In this document: one piece after another, positions 35,571 to 45,119 of the stretch | Layout of the letters: each line of letters starts with the position of its first letter | How positions within the stretch are numbered: the stretch's first letter is position 1 | Program-made: the position numbers and the translations under genes | NCBI RefSeq assembly: GCF_002967765.1 | Contig: NZ_PUHY01000010.1 | Location: forward strand, 806,001 to 870,000 | DNA from: Blastopirellula marina | GTDB lineage: Bacteria > Planctomycetota > Planctomycetia > Pirellulales > Pirellulaceae | Direction: 5' to 3' | Length of the DNA: 64,000 nucleotides | The notes under the pieces: model-generated | Database searches by the model: none | What the model was told of the DNA's origin: nothing | What the model saw: only the letters and a program-made list of their open reading frames with translations

Positions 35571-36680
35571 ATGTTGGATCTCTCGAAACGACTGGCTTTT
35601 CTTTTTGTTATTGTTTTGCTGGCAAGTTGCCGGCCTGTTCCGCCCGAGCTTTCTCAGACGGCGCTTCCAATTTCAGCCTCGGAACACATCGATCCAGACA
35701 AGCTAAAAGAGCGCATCGACAATGTGCTCGACTTCACACTTCAGCATCGTCATCTCAATACACAAGATCACGCGGCATGGCAGATCTTGCACGGTAGTTT
35801 GGCCTACGGTCGCAAGTTCCCGGTGACTCACGAAGGGGAGGAAATCTCGGTTGTGGATTACCTCAGCCAAGGGGGCAAGATGAACGGCTGGACCATCGAA
35901 CGTGGCAACAAGTTGCAATCTGGCGAAGGAGAAGAGCCCAAGTACGGCATGCGAGCCGTTACCGAACCTGGCACCAGGGCAGGGCAGGGACACTTCGATC
36001 AGTGGCTAGCCATTCTGTCGCAGTGCGACGTTCCGCCGGAAGCAACATTTGTTGTCGGCCCAGATACATTCACCATGACCAACTTTGTCCAGCAAGTTCA
36101 GTTGGACATCTCTCGCAATCACCTTCGCGAATTCAGTTGGACGCTCATCGGACTGACGAAGTACTTTCCTACCGATCACAGTTGGACCGACTCAACTGGG
36201 AAAGCCTGGAGCATCGCGGATCTGGCTCAGATTGAAGTCGAGCAGGGTCTCGCCAATGGAGCATGCGGTGGAACACATCGCCTGATTGGCTTATCAATGG
36301 CGCTAAATCGGCGGAAGCAAGCCGGCCTGCCGATTGATGGTCCGTGGGCAGCCGCGGAGCAGTTGATTCAGCAAAGCATCGAAGACGCCCGCAAATTCCA
36401 AAACCCCAACGGTGCTCTCAGCGTGAACTACTTCGCGCGAGCTGGCAGTTCCCCTGACTTAGCCGAAAACCTCGGCACCACGGGACATACGCTCGAGTTC
36501 CTCTCGATTTCGCTTGATGACCAGCAGCTACAAGAGGAATGGGTCCGTCGAGCAGCATCGTACTTATGCGAAGTCTTTGAGCGGACCGAAGAGGTTTCTC
36601 TAGAGTGTGGCGCCCTGTATCACGCCGCGCACGGTTTGGCCCTCTATCGCAATCGTGCTTATGGTCCTGGCGATGAGTAA
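35571..36680 (+). CDS. Lipoprotein of unknown function, all-alpha toroid-like
   Basis: From ATG 35571 the protein has 369 residues and a lipoprotein signal (lipobox LLASC, Cys about 20). The mature part is mostly helical, with conserved-looking blocks: QHRHLNTQDHAAWQILHGSL, EVEQGLANGACGGTHRLIGL, FQNPNGALSVNYFARAG and LGTTGHTLEFLS. The pattern of a central GACGGTHRL and repeated His/Trp helices suggests an alpha/alpha-toroid enzyme or binding protein. I do not recognise the family with confidence; planctomycete homologs are usually called hypothetical. Outer-surface or periplasmic anchoring is inferred from the lipobox. Confidence 0.75.
   Translation: MLDLSKRLAFLFVIVLLASCRPVPPELSQTALPISASEHIDPDKLKERIDNVLDFTLQHRHLNTQDHAAWQILHGSLAYGRKFPVTHEGEEISVVDYLSQGGKMNGWTIERGNKLQSGEGEEPKYGMRAVTEPGTRAGQGHFDQWLAILSQCDVPPEATFVVGPDTFTMTNFVQQVQLDISRNHLREFSWTLIGLTKYFPTDHSWTDSTGKAWSIADLAQIEVEQGLANGACGGTHRLIGLSMALNRRKQAGLPIDGPWAAAEQLIQQSIEDARKFQNPNGALSVNYFARAGSSPDLAENLGTTGHTLEFLSISLDDQQLQEEWVRRAASYLCEVFERTEEVSLECGALYHAAHGLALYRNRAYGPGDE
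35977..35989 (+). repeat. Overlapping pair of GGGCAGGG octamers
   Basis: Two copies of GGGCAGGG overlap by three bases (35977-35984 and 35982-35989) inside the lipoprotein gene. The octamer matches the E. coli FtsK-orienting consensus GGGNAGGG. See the finding on strand polarity. Confidence 0.55.
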
Positions 36681-36697
36681 TCGGCCTGCTCAATTGA

Positions 36698-37165
36698 TTA
36701 CGCCGCATCCATGCGTGTCATCACGATCGGCAGCAGTTGGGGCGATCCACTTTCTTCGGTGAGAGTCATATTCTCAGGGCTGGTGAAGCGTAAGTGCAGG
36801 GTTGCCGCATTGTCTTCCCGGTCAAGACGCAGACGGTACAACCCTGGCGACGATTCCAGCACGGTGTAACCAACTTTCAACTCGTCCGGGCCGAAGGGAC
36901 TTTTGCTTGGCATTGGCTCGGTCTTCAGCCGTAACTGGTCTCCCGACAGAAATTCGAGCGTCATGACGGCCACTTCCGTTCGCGGAGCCGTGGCGTTGCC
37001 ACTCTCCGTTTCCCCTGCCGTTGGGACAAGTTCTTCCAACGAGATCTTGCCAGAAATGTTCACCGTTCCTTGCCATTTCCCTTGCAGGTGGTCTTCGGTC
37101 GCGGAACAGCCCCCTACCATCGCCAAAAAAGCAATTGCCAAAACTATCGAATATTTTTTGTCCAT
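36698..37165 (-). CDS. Small lipoprotein of unknown function
   Basis: This 155-residue protein has a lipoprotein signal (AFLAMVGGC, Cys20) and a mature region that looks like one beta-barrel or sandwich domain. GKWQGTVNISGKIS near the start resembles the GxWxG opening of lipocalin-like or META-like folds, and EDNAATLHLRFTSPENMTLT lies near the end. It is convergent with the preceding lipoprotein gene (17 bases between stops). No specific function can be assigned. Confidence 0.75.
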   Translation of the reverse strand: MDKKYSIVLAIAFLAMVGGCSATEDHLQGKWQGTVNISGKISLEELVPTAGETESGNATAPRTEVAVMTLEFLSGDQLRLKTEPMPSKSPFGPDELKVGYTVLESSPGLYRLRLDREDNAATLHLRFTSPENMTLTEESGSPQLLPIVMTRMDAA

Positions 37166-37398
37166 CGCTATTGCCTATAGAACAAGAATGTCAATAATGG
37201 TGAACAAGTCACCGAAAGTCGCGGCAGCCGTAAGGGCTGTCCCTGGCTCCATCTCCCACACCGTGATGTTGATTGACCGACAACCAACCGCCCCTTGCGA
37301 GTGCTAGGGGAACGTGGCACGATAACTGTTGGTCCCAACCAAATCCGGTTCCCCAGCTACCATAGTTTCAGCAGTACCCCAACACCAGGGAGAGTTTG

Positions 37399-37992
37399 AT
37401 GAGTGTTTTAGTTACCCAGCCTGCTCCGGATTTTTCCGCCGAAGCCGTGATGGAAGATGGTTCTTTCAAGAAGATCAGCCTGTCGGATTACAAAGGCAAG
37501 TACGTTCTTCTGTTCTTCTATCCGCTGGACTTCACTTTCGTCTGCCCAACCGAGATTATCGCCTTCTCGGAAGCGATTGAAAGCTTCAAGCAATTAAACG
37601 TTCAAGTTTTGGGTTGCTCGATCGACAGCCACTTCTCGCACTTGGCTTGGCGTCAAACGCCTCGCAGTCAGGGCGGTATCGGCGAAATCAAGTATCCGCT
37701 CGTTGCTGACTTGGACAAGAACATTGCCAAGAATTACGACGTGCTGCTTCCTGGTGGTATCGCTTTGCGTGGCCTGTTCCTGATCGACAAGGACGGTGTT
37801 GTTCGTCATCAGGTCGTCAACGATCTGCCGCTGGGTCGTAGCGTGGAAGAAGCCCTCCGCATGGTTCAAGCTCTGCAGTTCTTCGAAGCCAACGGAGAAG
37901 TTTGCCCGGCTAACTGGAAAGAAGGCGCTCGCAGCATCAAGGCCTCGCCCGATGCCTCGAAGGAATTCTTCGAAGCGGAATACTCCAGCTAA
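37399..37992 (+). CDS. 2-Cys peroxiredoxin (Prx1/AhpC type)
   Basis: This 197-residue thiol peroxidase starts at ATG 37399 behind GGGAGAG. The peroxidatic cysteine lies in [14 protein letters not shown] (Cys about 51), and the resolving cysteine in GEVCPANW (about 172). Together they reduce H2O2 and organic peroxides as an obligate dimer in the cytoplasm. The GG-LG-like [12 protein letters not shown] and the C-terminal YF-like tail fit the Prx1 class. It lies just before a cytochrome c peroxidase gene, so two peroxide-removing enzymes are neighbours. A terminator at 38015 separates them. Confidence 0.95.
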   Translation: MSVLVTQPAPDFSAEAVMEDGSFKKISLSDYKGKYVLLFFYPLDFTFVCPTEIIAFSEAIESFKQLNVQVLGCSIDSHFSHLAWRQTPRSQGGIGEIKYPLVADLDKNIAKNYDVLLPGGIALRGLFLIDKDGVVRHQVVNDLPLGRSVEEALRMVQALQFFEANGEVCPANWKEGARSIKASPDASKEFFEAEYSS

Positions 37993-38014
37993 GCGATCGC
38001 AAGCGATCAATATG

Positions 38015-38046
38015 AAAAGCTCCTAGCCTATGCTGGGGGCTTTTTT
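38015..38046 (+). terminator. Rho-independent terminator after peroxiredoxin
   Basis: AAAAGCTCC (38015-38023) pairs, with one G-U, with GGGGGCTTTT, followed by more T residues to 38046. The hairpin begins 22 bases after the stop codon. Confidence 0.75.
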
Positions 38047-38283
38047 GATGCGCGGCCCCGAAATTCGTGGGAAATTTGCCAAACCGATTTCTTGATGCCG
38101 GGAACTTCTGCCATAATAAAAGTGTGATTTGAGCCGATCCTCCCACACGTCGGCATCAAGCAACGACCCACCCACTTTACCCTGCAATGCTGCAGGGTTC
38201 TTCAGGTACGCCAAGTTTACCTCACTTCAAGTCACCACGAACGTCTTGGCAGTCTTCCTGTTGAATCTAGGAGAAAACCACAC

Positions 38284-39516
38284 ATGAAATCGACGTGCCT
38301 GGCACTGGCGATTGCCGCCGCTTCGCTTACTCTTGCCAGCAGTATCTCTGCGGCAGAACCGTCGAACGCGGTCACCCTCGGCGATCCTTCTTTAACCGCT
38401 GGAATCCCTGGCGAAGGTCCGCTGACCATCGAAGAGATCAATAAGTGGCTGGCTGATCCAGCAAACCACGAAGAGTTGAAGGTCACCCTTCCATTCGGGC
38501 TGGATGCCGCCGCAGGGCAAATCACCGGACTCGATGAAAACCCGATGACACGCGCTAAGATCGAACTCGGGCGACAGCTCTATTTTGATACTCGTCTCTC
38601 CTCCGATAGTACGGTCAGTTGCGCTAGTTGCCACCATCCTGAAAAGGGATGGGCCTTCGACACGCAATTTGGCGTTGGTGTTGATGGTCAAGAAGGCAAT
38701 CGTAACTCTCCGGTTTCTTACAACCGAATTCTCAGTGGCAAGCAATTCTGGGATGGTCGCGCGGCCACGCTGGAAGAACAAGCGATCGGTCCCATCGCAA
38801 ACCCAATTGAAATGGCCAATACGCATGATGTTGCGGTCGACACACTGAAGAAGATTCCTGGATACAAAGTCCAGTTCGACAAGATCTTCGGCGATGGCGT
38901 GAACATCGAGAATGTCGGCAAAGCGATTGCCACCTTCGAGCGTGCCATCGTTACGGGTCCGGCTCCTTACGATTACTACGAAGTGGTCCGTAGCTTCCAA
39001 CAACAATTTCCAGCAGAAGAGCTGAAGTACTTGGAAGAAGATGATCCCGAGCTCTACAAGAAGTATGCAGATGCTTTGAAGGGTGCGGAAGGCATGTCGG
39101 AAAGCGCTCGTCGCGGACGAGAAATCTTCTTCAGCGAGAAGGGCAAGTGCACCGCTTGCCACGCCGGCGCGAACTTTACCGACGAGCTTTACCACAATCT
39201 CGGCGTCGGTATGGATGCCAAGGAGCCTGATTTGGGTCGCTATATGGTGACCAAGGATGAAAAGGACAAGGGTGCTTTCAAGACCCCAACGATCCGAAAC
39301 ATCGCTCAGACGCCACCGTACATGCATGACGGGAGCCAAGAGACATTGGAAGAGGTGGTCGAGTGGTACGTGAAGGGTGGCCATCCCAATGCCTACTTGA
39401 GCGACAAGGTCCAGAAGCTGAACCTGACACAGCAAGACAAGACCGACCTGGTCAATTTCATGAAGGCTTGTACCGGCGAGTTCCCTGAAATTGAAACCGA
39501 TCGTCTACCGAAGTAA
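38284..39516 (+). CDS. Di-haem cytochrome c peroxidase (MauG/CcpA family)
   Basis: This 410-residue exported protein has a signal peptide (1-24, ending SISAA) and a strong AGGAG ribosome-binding site. Two haem-binding motifs are present: CASCHH (near residue 116) and CTACHA (near 290). Family landmarks include MTRAKIELGRQLYFDTRLS, NRNSPVSYNRILSGKQFWDG, QAIGPIANPIEM and the C-terminal TPTIRNIAQTPPYMHDGSQE. It would reduce H2O2 in the periplasm with electrons from c-type cytochromes. A terminator follows directly. Confidence 0.94.
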   Translation: MKSTCLALAIAAASLTLASSISAAEPSNAVTLGDPSLTAGIPGEGPLTIEEINKWLADPANHEELKVTLPFGLDAAAGQITGLDENPMTRAKIELGRQLYFDTRLSSDSTVSCASCHHPEKGWAFDTQFGVGVDGQEGNRNSPVSYNRILSGKQFWDGRAATLEEQAIGPIANPIEMANTHDVAVDTLKKIPGYKVQFDKIFGDGVNIENVGKAIATFERAIVTGPAPYDYYEVVRSFQQQFPAEELKYLEEDDPELYKKYADALKGAEGMSESARRGREIFFSEKGKCTACHAGANFTDELYHNLGVGMDAKEPDLGRYMVTKDEKDKGAFKTPTIRNIAQTPPYMHDGSQETLEEVVEWYVKGGHPNAYLSDKVQKLNLTQQDKTDLVNFMKACTGEFPEIETDRLPK

Positions 39517-39826
39517 GTGACTCGGTTCACGAATCATCGAAGCCCTGGACGAGCTGTTTTCGTCTAGGGCTTTTTTCGTGCGCTGGGCAATCGATCGTTG
39601 CTGGCGAGCCGATGACAGCAATGCCGGCAGCTGATAGCCCGGGCAACCCGCAACAATCGGCGATGAATTACGCAGAAATTGCTTTCGGAAAGGAGAACGT
39701 GATCGTCAAACTTTCACCACTTTGCCGATAAGGAAGATACGTGATTGTCTCGCCAGGGCAGGGGTGTCTATGGCTAGCAATCGATGACGTCCCCAAATTT
39801 CGCTGCGGCCATGGACGGAACGACGC
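39517..39826. other. Intergenic region before the patatin-like gene
   Basis: This stretch contains the cytochrome c peroxidase terminator (39540-39576) and one GGGCAGGG octamer (39756-39763). I see nothing else that can be supported. Confidence 0.45.
39540..39576 (+). terminator. Rho-independent terminator after cytochrome c peroxidase
   Basis: AAGCCCTGGACGA and TCGTCTAGGGCTT form a stem with one mismatch, and a run of T residues follows immediately. It lies 23 bases after the stop codon. Confidence 0.85.
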
Positions 39827-42484
39827 ATGAGTACCGGTGGTGAATTAATTCCCTACGATCCTAAATCGAAAAAGCCGCTTCCCTGGTGGAAGCAACTGGG
39901 CGAGTTCTTCAACGTTTCCGGCACATGTCGGTTTTCGATCTTCGGTCTGTTCTTGATGGTGACCATCGTCCCCATTTCCCGCTACGCGCTGCCGCTGCTG
40001 CTGGAAAACGGCCTCTTGATCGACAACTTCTCGCAAGCCATTCTCGCGTCGTTTTCGTGGTACGTGACGGCCGCTTTGTTGATCTTGCAGATTCGCGCCG
40101 CATGGGTTCACGGCGGCGAACGGTTCAGTTGCTGGACCGAGCTCAATGGTGAGGTCAAACTCCGCAAACCGCGCGACCTTGCCGGCTTGATGGAAGATTC
40201 ACAGCGACGCGGCATGGGTTGGCCAGCCTGGCTTTACTTGACTTGGGTTTTGTTGCCGATGCCGTCCCTGTCGATGGTGGCCGATCTGAACCTGCGGGTA
40301 AACAATGGCTTCATCACGGTCGAAAGCCTGTACGGTGGATTCGTCTTGGGCGGAATTTTAGCGACCTTGTCGCTCATCCTCTTGAGCTTCCTTCGCAAAT
40401 ACTTCTTGCCAGGTGTGATTCCATTGCGAGGCATCTTTCCCTTCGAATCGATGCATCATCATCACGACCATCTGCTGGATAACCCGGAAGAGGTTGCCAA
40501 GCTTCCACGAGGCTTTGCCGTACTACTGGCCAAGATTGGATTGGTACGCGGACCTGGCTACTCGATGACCGATCCGTCAGGCACCGAACGGCCACTAGCG
40601 GGGCACCTGGAATTGGCGTTGCTACTCGGTTTGTTGCTCTCAACAACTTTCGTGTTGGGTATCTTCGAGCACATTCTTTTCCCAGGCAGCAATATCACCA
40701 AGGCGATTCCCACGATTGGTCACTTCGCGTTGATGGTGGCGATTCTCACCACAATTGCCTCAGGGATCGCATTCTGGCTCGACCGTTTCCGTTTTTCGAC
40801 ATTGCTGGCGGCATCCATTTTTGGTCTGTCTTTGTTTGTCGTCCGCGATTACGAGTTCCGTGTCGAGAAGGTGATCGAAACGGCGCCTAGCTTGGTCGAT
40901 GCCATGGAAGCGAAGAAGATCCCAGCGGTGAATTCTCGCAATCCACGTCAACCAAGTCAGCGAACCTTGATCGTCGTTACTGCACCAGGCGGAGGAATCC
41001 ACGCGGCGGCGTGGTCGGCAGAAGTACTAACGCGACTTGATCAGCGATGGCCCGAGACGTTTCGTAAGTCATTAGGCATGATTAGCGCGGTTTCCGGCGG
41101 TAGTGTCGGCACGATGTATTACGTTGACGGAATCAGCGATCCGGAAGGGGGCGTCCCGCTGGAAGAGGTTCGTCGTCGGGCGCAACAATCGACGCTTGAA
41201 CCCATCTTCTTCGCGACCACTTTCCATGATGTCTTGCCGCTCACTCCTTTGGATCGTGGAACCGCGGCAGAACATTTCTGGGACTTCACATTACGATCGA
41301 CAGGACGCCCCTCACCAAAACTGAGTTCCTGGGGGCACCAAGCAGCGAAAGGAGAACTGCCGGTCGTCGTCTTCAACGCAACCGACGTGAAATCAGGGCG
41401 CCGCGTATTACTTGGCTCTACAGCCCATTGGGAACATGGCGATCATTCGTCCGAGGTTGCTCATGAACATCAAGAGGCGTGTGCCGCGTTCGATCTGCGC
41501 GAACATCATCTCGACATGAAAGTTGCCACGGCGGTTCGATTGTCAGCCTCTTTTCCCTATGTCACGCCTATCAGCCGCCCTTCGAATGACGAAGATGGCC
41601 GACCGTTGATGCCATCGGTGCGAATGGGAGATGGTGCCTATGCCGATAACGATGGCATCATGACAGCACTGGAAAGTATTAGCCAGTTGATTGACAAGTT
41701 CAGTCGCCAAAAGCCAGAAGAACGTCCCTTCGATCGTATCTTGTTGATCAACATCGATAACTACGGCACCGAGGCAACGAACGCCATTTTCGATGAATCA
41801 GGTGGTCAATTGGAAGCATTAAGCTATGCCACGATCGGCCCACTACTTGGTCTTAGTAACGTGCGAGGTGCATCGCAGGCGGAACGAGGTAAACTCGAAG
41901 TCAGTTTCCTAGAAGATCGAACGATGACCGAGCAGGAAGTGATGTGGGTCCTGCATCATCTGAGTGGACGTGCAAACCGCGGTCTACAGGACAGCGGAGC
42001 CGAAGCTTCGCTTGGCTCAGAAGACTTTCAGTTCAACTCGCAAGCACGTCGCAAAGCAATGAATCGTCTTCAACAGATGGGTATCAACGCGGACGAAAGT
42101 GACGAAACTACTACCGTTAGTCGAACGGTTCCTGACCACGCCATCGCCGAACAAAGCGGACCGATTCGTCCACGGAGGAGTTCCGGCCCGGGACTCTATC
42201 CCATTCAATTCAAAGTTGTCACGGTGCCGTACCACGGTCACAACGATCCGCCGCTTTCTTGGAAGCTTAGCAGTGAGCAGATGAAAACCTACGAGCAAGC
42301 CTGGAACCAACTGACGGCTGAGGCGGATGCCTGGTCGACTGGATCCAGCCAAGACATCGACGAATCGGAGGACATCCCACCACTGCAAGCCATCGAAAAC
42401 TGGCTCGGACCACCGGAAGGTAAGACGTCGCCGCAATCGATTGCAGACCGGCCTAGTCGCGAAGAAAGAAACTACCAACGGTAG
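39827..42484 (+). CDS. Membrane-anchored patatin-like phospholipase domain protein
   Basis: This 885-residue protein combines an N-terminal membrane part (about six to seven helices within residues 35-345) with a C-terminal patatin-like lipase domain. The anion-binding GGGIHAAAWSAEVL lies near 386, the nucleophile elbow GGSVG near 422-426 (in SAVSGGSVGTMYY), and the catalytic Asp in MGDGAYADNDG near 600. Together these give a Ser-Asp dyad. A Pro/Ser-rich C-terminus (about 700-885) ends it. Patatin domains hydrolyse phospholipid acyl chains; whether this one acts on its own membrane is inference. It has its own terminator. Confidence 0.87.
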   Translation: MSTGGELIPYDPKSKKPLPWWKQLGEFFNVSGTCRFSIFGLFLMVTIVPISRYALPLLLENGLLIDNFSQAILASFSWYVTAALLILQIRAAWVHGGERFSCWTELNGEVKLRKPRDLAGLMEDSQRRGMGWPAWLYLTWVLLPMPSLSMVADLNLRVNNGFITVESLYGGFVLGGILATLSLILLSFLRKYFLPGVIPLRGIFPFESMHHHHDHLLDNPEEVAKLPRGFAVLLAKIGLVRGPGYSMTDPSGTERPLAGHLELALLLGLLLSTTFVLGIFEHILFPGSNITKAIPTIGHFALMVAILTTIASGIAFWLDRFRFSTLLAASIFGLSLFVVRDYEFRVEKVIETAPSLVDAMEAKKIPAVNSRNPRQPSQRTLIVVTAPGGGIHAAAWSAEVLTRLDQRWPETFRKSLGMISAVSGGSVGTMYYVDGISDPEGGVPLEEVRRRAQQSTLEPIFFATTFHDVLPLTPLDRGTAAEHFWDFTLRSTGRPSPKLSSWGHQAAKGELPVVVFNATDVKSGRRVLLGSTAHWEHGDHSSEVAHEHQEACAAFDLREHHLDMKVATAVRLSASFPYVTPISRPSNDEDGRPLMPSVRMGDGAYADNDGIMTALESISQLIDKFSRQKPEERPFDRILLINIDNYGTEATNAIFDESGGQLEALSYATIGPLLGLSNVRGASQAERGKLEVSFLEDRTMTEQEVMWVLHHLSGRANRGLQDSGAEASLGSEDFQFNSQARRKAMNRLQQMGINADESDETTTVSRTVPDHAIAEQSGPIRPRRSSGPGLYPIQFKVVTVPYHGHNDPPLSWKLSSEQMKTYEQAWNQLTAEADAWSTGSSQDIDESEDIPPLQAIENWLGPPEGKTSPQSIADRPSREERNYQR

Positions 42485-42508
42485 TCAGCTCGATCGTGAA
42501 CTTACACC

Positions 42509-42546
42509 AAAGCCTTGCCCGACGGTTGTTTGAGCAAGGCTTTTCT
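42509..42546 (+). terminator. Rho-independent terminator after the patatin-like gene
   Basis: AAGCCTTGC (42510-42518) pairs perfectly with GCAAGGCTT (42534-42542), and T residues follow. Confidence 0.8.
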
Positions 42547-42663
42547 TTTGCGCAGGCCGATTGGCAATTCACGCAAAATATCACACGAACGGTTTAGAAA
42601 CCTTCGGGCGGATATGATAGAGGCCGCTAACTGCGATTAATTGATTACTAAGTGGATCGCTTT

Positions 42664-43500
42664 ATGTTCTGTTCTCGCCTCGTGACTTGCATCACGTTGC
42701 TGACACTCGCTAGTTCGTCGCTGGCAGAGCCCCCGCAAGTACCCATGTCACAACCGATCCGCGTAGGCGTTTTAAGTTCCGCCGCTGAGCCGGGCAGGAA
42801 CACCAGCCAAGGTCTTTATATCCGTATCTTGCGAAAAGCCGGCATGGACGCCAAAGCGGTCTCAGCCGAAGCGGTGCGCGCGGGTGCGTTGGCTGACTTC
42901 GATATCTTTATCATCGGTGGTGGAAGTGGAACGAAGTTCAACCAATCGCTGGGGGCAAATGGAGGGGCGTTGGTCGAAGAGTTCGTAGAGCAGGGCGGGG
43001 GAGTCCTCGCCAGTTGTGCGGGCGGTTATTCGTTCGCTCGTGGGCATTCCGAAGCATTGGCTTACATCGAAATCGCGAATGCGATCATCATCGACAATAA
43101 GAATGGTCGCTGGGCCCGTGGCAAAGGGAACTTCGAAATTGCAACCGGCCTGGAAGCCCGGCCAACCGTCACGATGTTCTACGCCAACGGACCTCTTTGG
43201 CAGATCACCCAGGAACCTGGTTTCGGAGTGACCAAAGCCCTTGGCAGTTTTCAAACCGACATCAAAAAGAAAGAAGACCAGGGAGGGGTGATGCCAGGAA
43301 CGCCGGCCATCCTGGGGGGAACCTACGGCAAGGGAAGATTTGTGCTATTCAGTGCCCACCCGGAGTTTCACTGGAGGTTGGGCAATACACCGCTGGTCGC
43401 CGATGCAGCACGATGGGTTGTTCGAGGCGAGCTTCAGTCGGGAGAAGAGATTACCTGGCAGACGGTTTTCCCGAGTACTGGGAAGGAAGACGAGAATTAG
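42664..43500 (+). CDS. Exported BPL-N / class I glutamine amidotransferase-like protein
   Basis: From ATG 42664 this is a 278-residue protein with a signal peptide (to about residue 21, SSSLAEPP). The mature protein has the BPL-N/GAT1-like fold: RVGVLSSAAEPGRNTSQGLY, DIFIIGGGSGTKFNQSLGAN and the nucleophile elbow VLASCAGGYSFARG with a cysteine. GKGRFVLFSAHPEFHWRLGN carries a His-Pro-Glu triad-like element near the C-terminus. The CAGG and SAHPE motifs keep both catalytic positions of a glutamine-amidotransferase-like triad. The substrate is unknown, and export argues against ordinary amidotransferase use. Confidence 0.8.
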   Translation: MFCSRLVTCITLLTLASSSLAEPPQVPMSQPIRVGVLSSAAEPGRNTSQGLYIRILRKAGMDAKAVSAEAVRAGALADFDIFIIGGGSGTKFNQSLGANGGALVEEFVEQGGGVLASCAGGYSFARGHSEALAYIEIANAIIIDNKNGRWARGKGNFEIATGLEARPTVTMFYANGPLWQITQEPGFGVTKALGSFQTDIKKKEDQGGVMPGTPAILGGTYGKGRFVLFSAHPEFHWRLGNTPLVADAARWVVRGELQSGEEITWQTVFPSTGKEDEN

Positions 43501-43525
43501 CGACTTTCAAACTCATGAATCAACG

Positions 43526-43563
43526 AAAAAGCCTCGGTCGACAGGCGTCGATCGAGGCTTTCG
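43526..43563. terminator. Terminator-like hairpin between convergent genes
   Basis: AAAGCCTCG (43528-43536) pairs with CGAGGCTTT (43553-43561), flanked by A residues upstream and a short T-tract downstream. It could serve the BPL-N gene (plus) and the small membrane gene (minus). Confidence 0.6.
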
Positions 43564-43610
43564 TGCATTCTTCTCTGATCCAATATATAGAACAGGGGAG
43601 GGGCCCCTGG

Positions 43611-43838
43611 TTAGTCCACCGTAATCCGTGGTAAGTCAATCGAGAAACCTTCCATTCCGTTCATCGCACCAAGGATGAACAGGACAACGAGTCCGATCAG
43701 AAGCAAGCTGGCCAAACCGCCGAGCGGTGCCATGTATACCGGATAGGGGCCATCCATCGGACGCGAGGCGTAACCGTAACTGGCACCACTAAAAGCAACC
43801 AGCATCACAACAATCAGCAAAATGATCCAAAGTGTCAT
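43611..43838 (-). CDS. Small two-helix membrane protein (DUF3309-like size)
   Basis: The start at ATG 43838 is fixed by the ribosome-binding site AGGAGAG, giving 75 residues. It consists of two hydrophobic helices (about 2-18 and 33-55) separated by a Tyr/Pro/Gly-rich loop (GYASRPMDGPYPVYMAPLGG), with a short polar tail. Small membrane proteins of this type (for example DUF3309-like) are common and uncharacterised. The family assignment is tentative. Confidence 0.7.
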   Translation of the reverse strand: MTLWIILLIVVMLVAFSGASYGYASRPMDGPYPVYMAPLGGLASLLLIGLVVLFILGAMNGMEGFSIDLPRITVD

Positions 43839-44112
43839 CTGAGTCTCTCCTCTGACAAGTTTAATTGTTTCCGCGTCGTTCACCGTTCGGCTTTGCCGCA
43901 GAACTCGCGGATGTTCAAGCGTTGTTGTTGCCAACGAGAGAAAGCAAGTAGCGTGCCACTTTAGCTCGAAACGTTTTCGATCAATCTTGCCATTTCGTCG
44001 TAAGTTCTGAAGCTAAACGTAATTCCAATTGGTATCCCTCTCGCGAAACGGTTACCATCAATGTCTTTCTCCCCATCTTCCTGGTCGCATTTCGGCCGGT
44101 GTTTCCCATCTT

Positions 44113-45066
44113 ATGCCAGACTCTATCATCGAAGTCCAAGACCTTCACAAGACTTATCGTGAAGGGCTCTTGGGTCGCAAGCAAGTCAATGCGCTGCGAG
44201 GCGTTTCTTTAGCCGTTCCGCGCGGTTCCATCTTTGGATTGCTAGGTCCCAATGGTGCCGGCAAGACCACGCTCATCAAAGTGCTGCTTGGCTTGGTGCG
44301 TCGCTCCTCGGGCGGGGGAACGATGTTGAATCGCCCGCTGGGTGATCGCGACGGTCGCCGACGTGTCGGGTACCTTCCCGAACATCACCGCTTTCCGCGT
44401 CACCTTACCGGCAACTCGGCGATGATTTATTACGGTGGTTTGAGTGGCATGAGCCGCCGCGAGGTGCTTACTAAACGACCTGATTTGCTGGAGCGAGTTG
44501 GACTGGCGAAGTGGGGCAATACGCCGGTTCATAAATACTCCAAAGGAATGCAGCAGCGACTTGGAATCGCTCAGGCTTTACTGCATAGTCCTGACCTGCT
44601 GATTCTGGACGAGCCGACCGATGGGGTCGATCCTGTCGGCCGAGCAGATGTTCGCCGCCTTTTGAAAGACTTGCAATCGGAAGGCAAAACCATCTTTTTG
44701 AATAGTCATCAACTACAAGAGATTGAACTGGTCTGCGACCAAGCCGCGATCCTGGCCAAAGGCCGTGTGCAACGTCACGGGACGATTGAAGAAATCACCC
44801 AACACCCCAACGCCCGGATCGAGTTCACGCTAAGAGGTTCGCTGGACGAAATGCAGTACGCGCTGACCGACGAAGAAACCGAACCATGGGAAGTCGAGTT
44901 CGGCGATGTCGCACGCGTCGTTGTTGCGGCCGAAGATCAAAAGACCATCAATCGCTGCCTCGATCGCTTACGACAAAAGCAAATTGACGTAATTGAGATG
45001 AAGCGTCTTCGGACCTCGCTGGAAGATGCCTTCTTGCATATCGTCTCCGAAGACAATCCCGAGTAG
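44113..45066 (+). CDS. ABC transporter ATP-binding protein
   Basis: From ATG 44113 this 317-residue ATPase shows Walker A GPNGAGKTTLIKVL (near 44), the Q-loop RVGYLPEHHRF, the signature YSKGMQQRLGIAQALL, Walker B LLILDEPTDGVDP and the H-loop NSHQLQEI. A C-terminal domain of about 90 residues (DEMQYALTDEETEPWEV onward) is typical of ABC-2 exporters with DUF4162-like tails. It pairs with the permease gene 53 bases downstream. Confidence 0.92.
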   Translation: MPDSIIEVQDLHKTYREGLLGRKQVNALRGVSLAVPRGSIFGLLGPNGAGKTTLIKVLLGLVRRSSGGGTMLNRPLGDRDGRRRVGYLPEHHRFPRHLTGNSAMIYYGGLSGMSRREVLTKRPDLLERVGLAKWGNTPVHKYSKGMQQRLGIAQALLHSPDLLILDEPTDGVDPVGRADVRRLLKDLQSEGKTIFLNSHQLQEIELVCDQAAILAKGRVQRHGTIEEITQHPNARIEFTLRGSLDEMQYALTDEETEPWEVEFGDVARVVVAAEDQKTINRCLDRLRQKQIDVIEMKRLRTSLEDAFLHIVSEDNPE

Positions 45067-45119
45067 CTCGCTTGCTATCTTTTCATTTCCTTTCAGCTTG
45101 ATCCCAGGCGACTCGATCT

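Noticed and set aside
37011-37018. Near-matches to the octamer (for example CCCTGCCG at 37012 and CCCTGCCA at 53556)
   Set aside because: They miss one fixed base of GGGNAGGG and were left out of the strand count.
38392-39435. Minus-strand frame (347 codons) across the cytochrome c peroxidase
   Set aside because: The plus strand has two haem motifs and full family length; the antisense frame has none.
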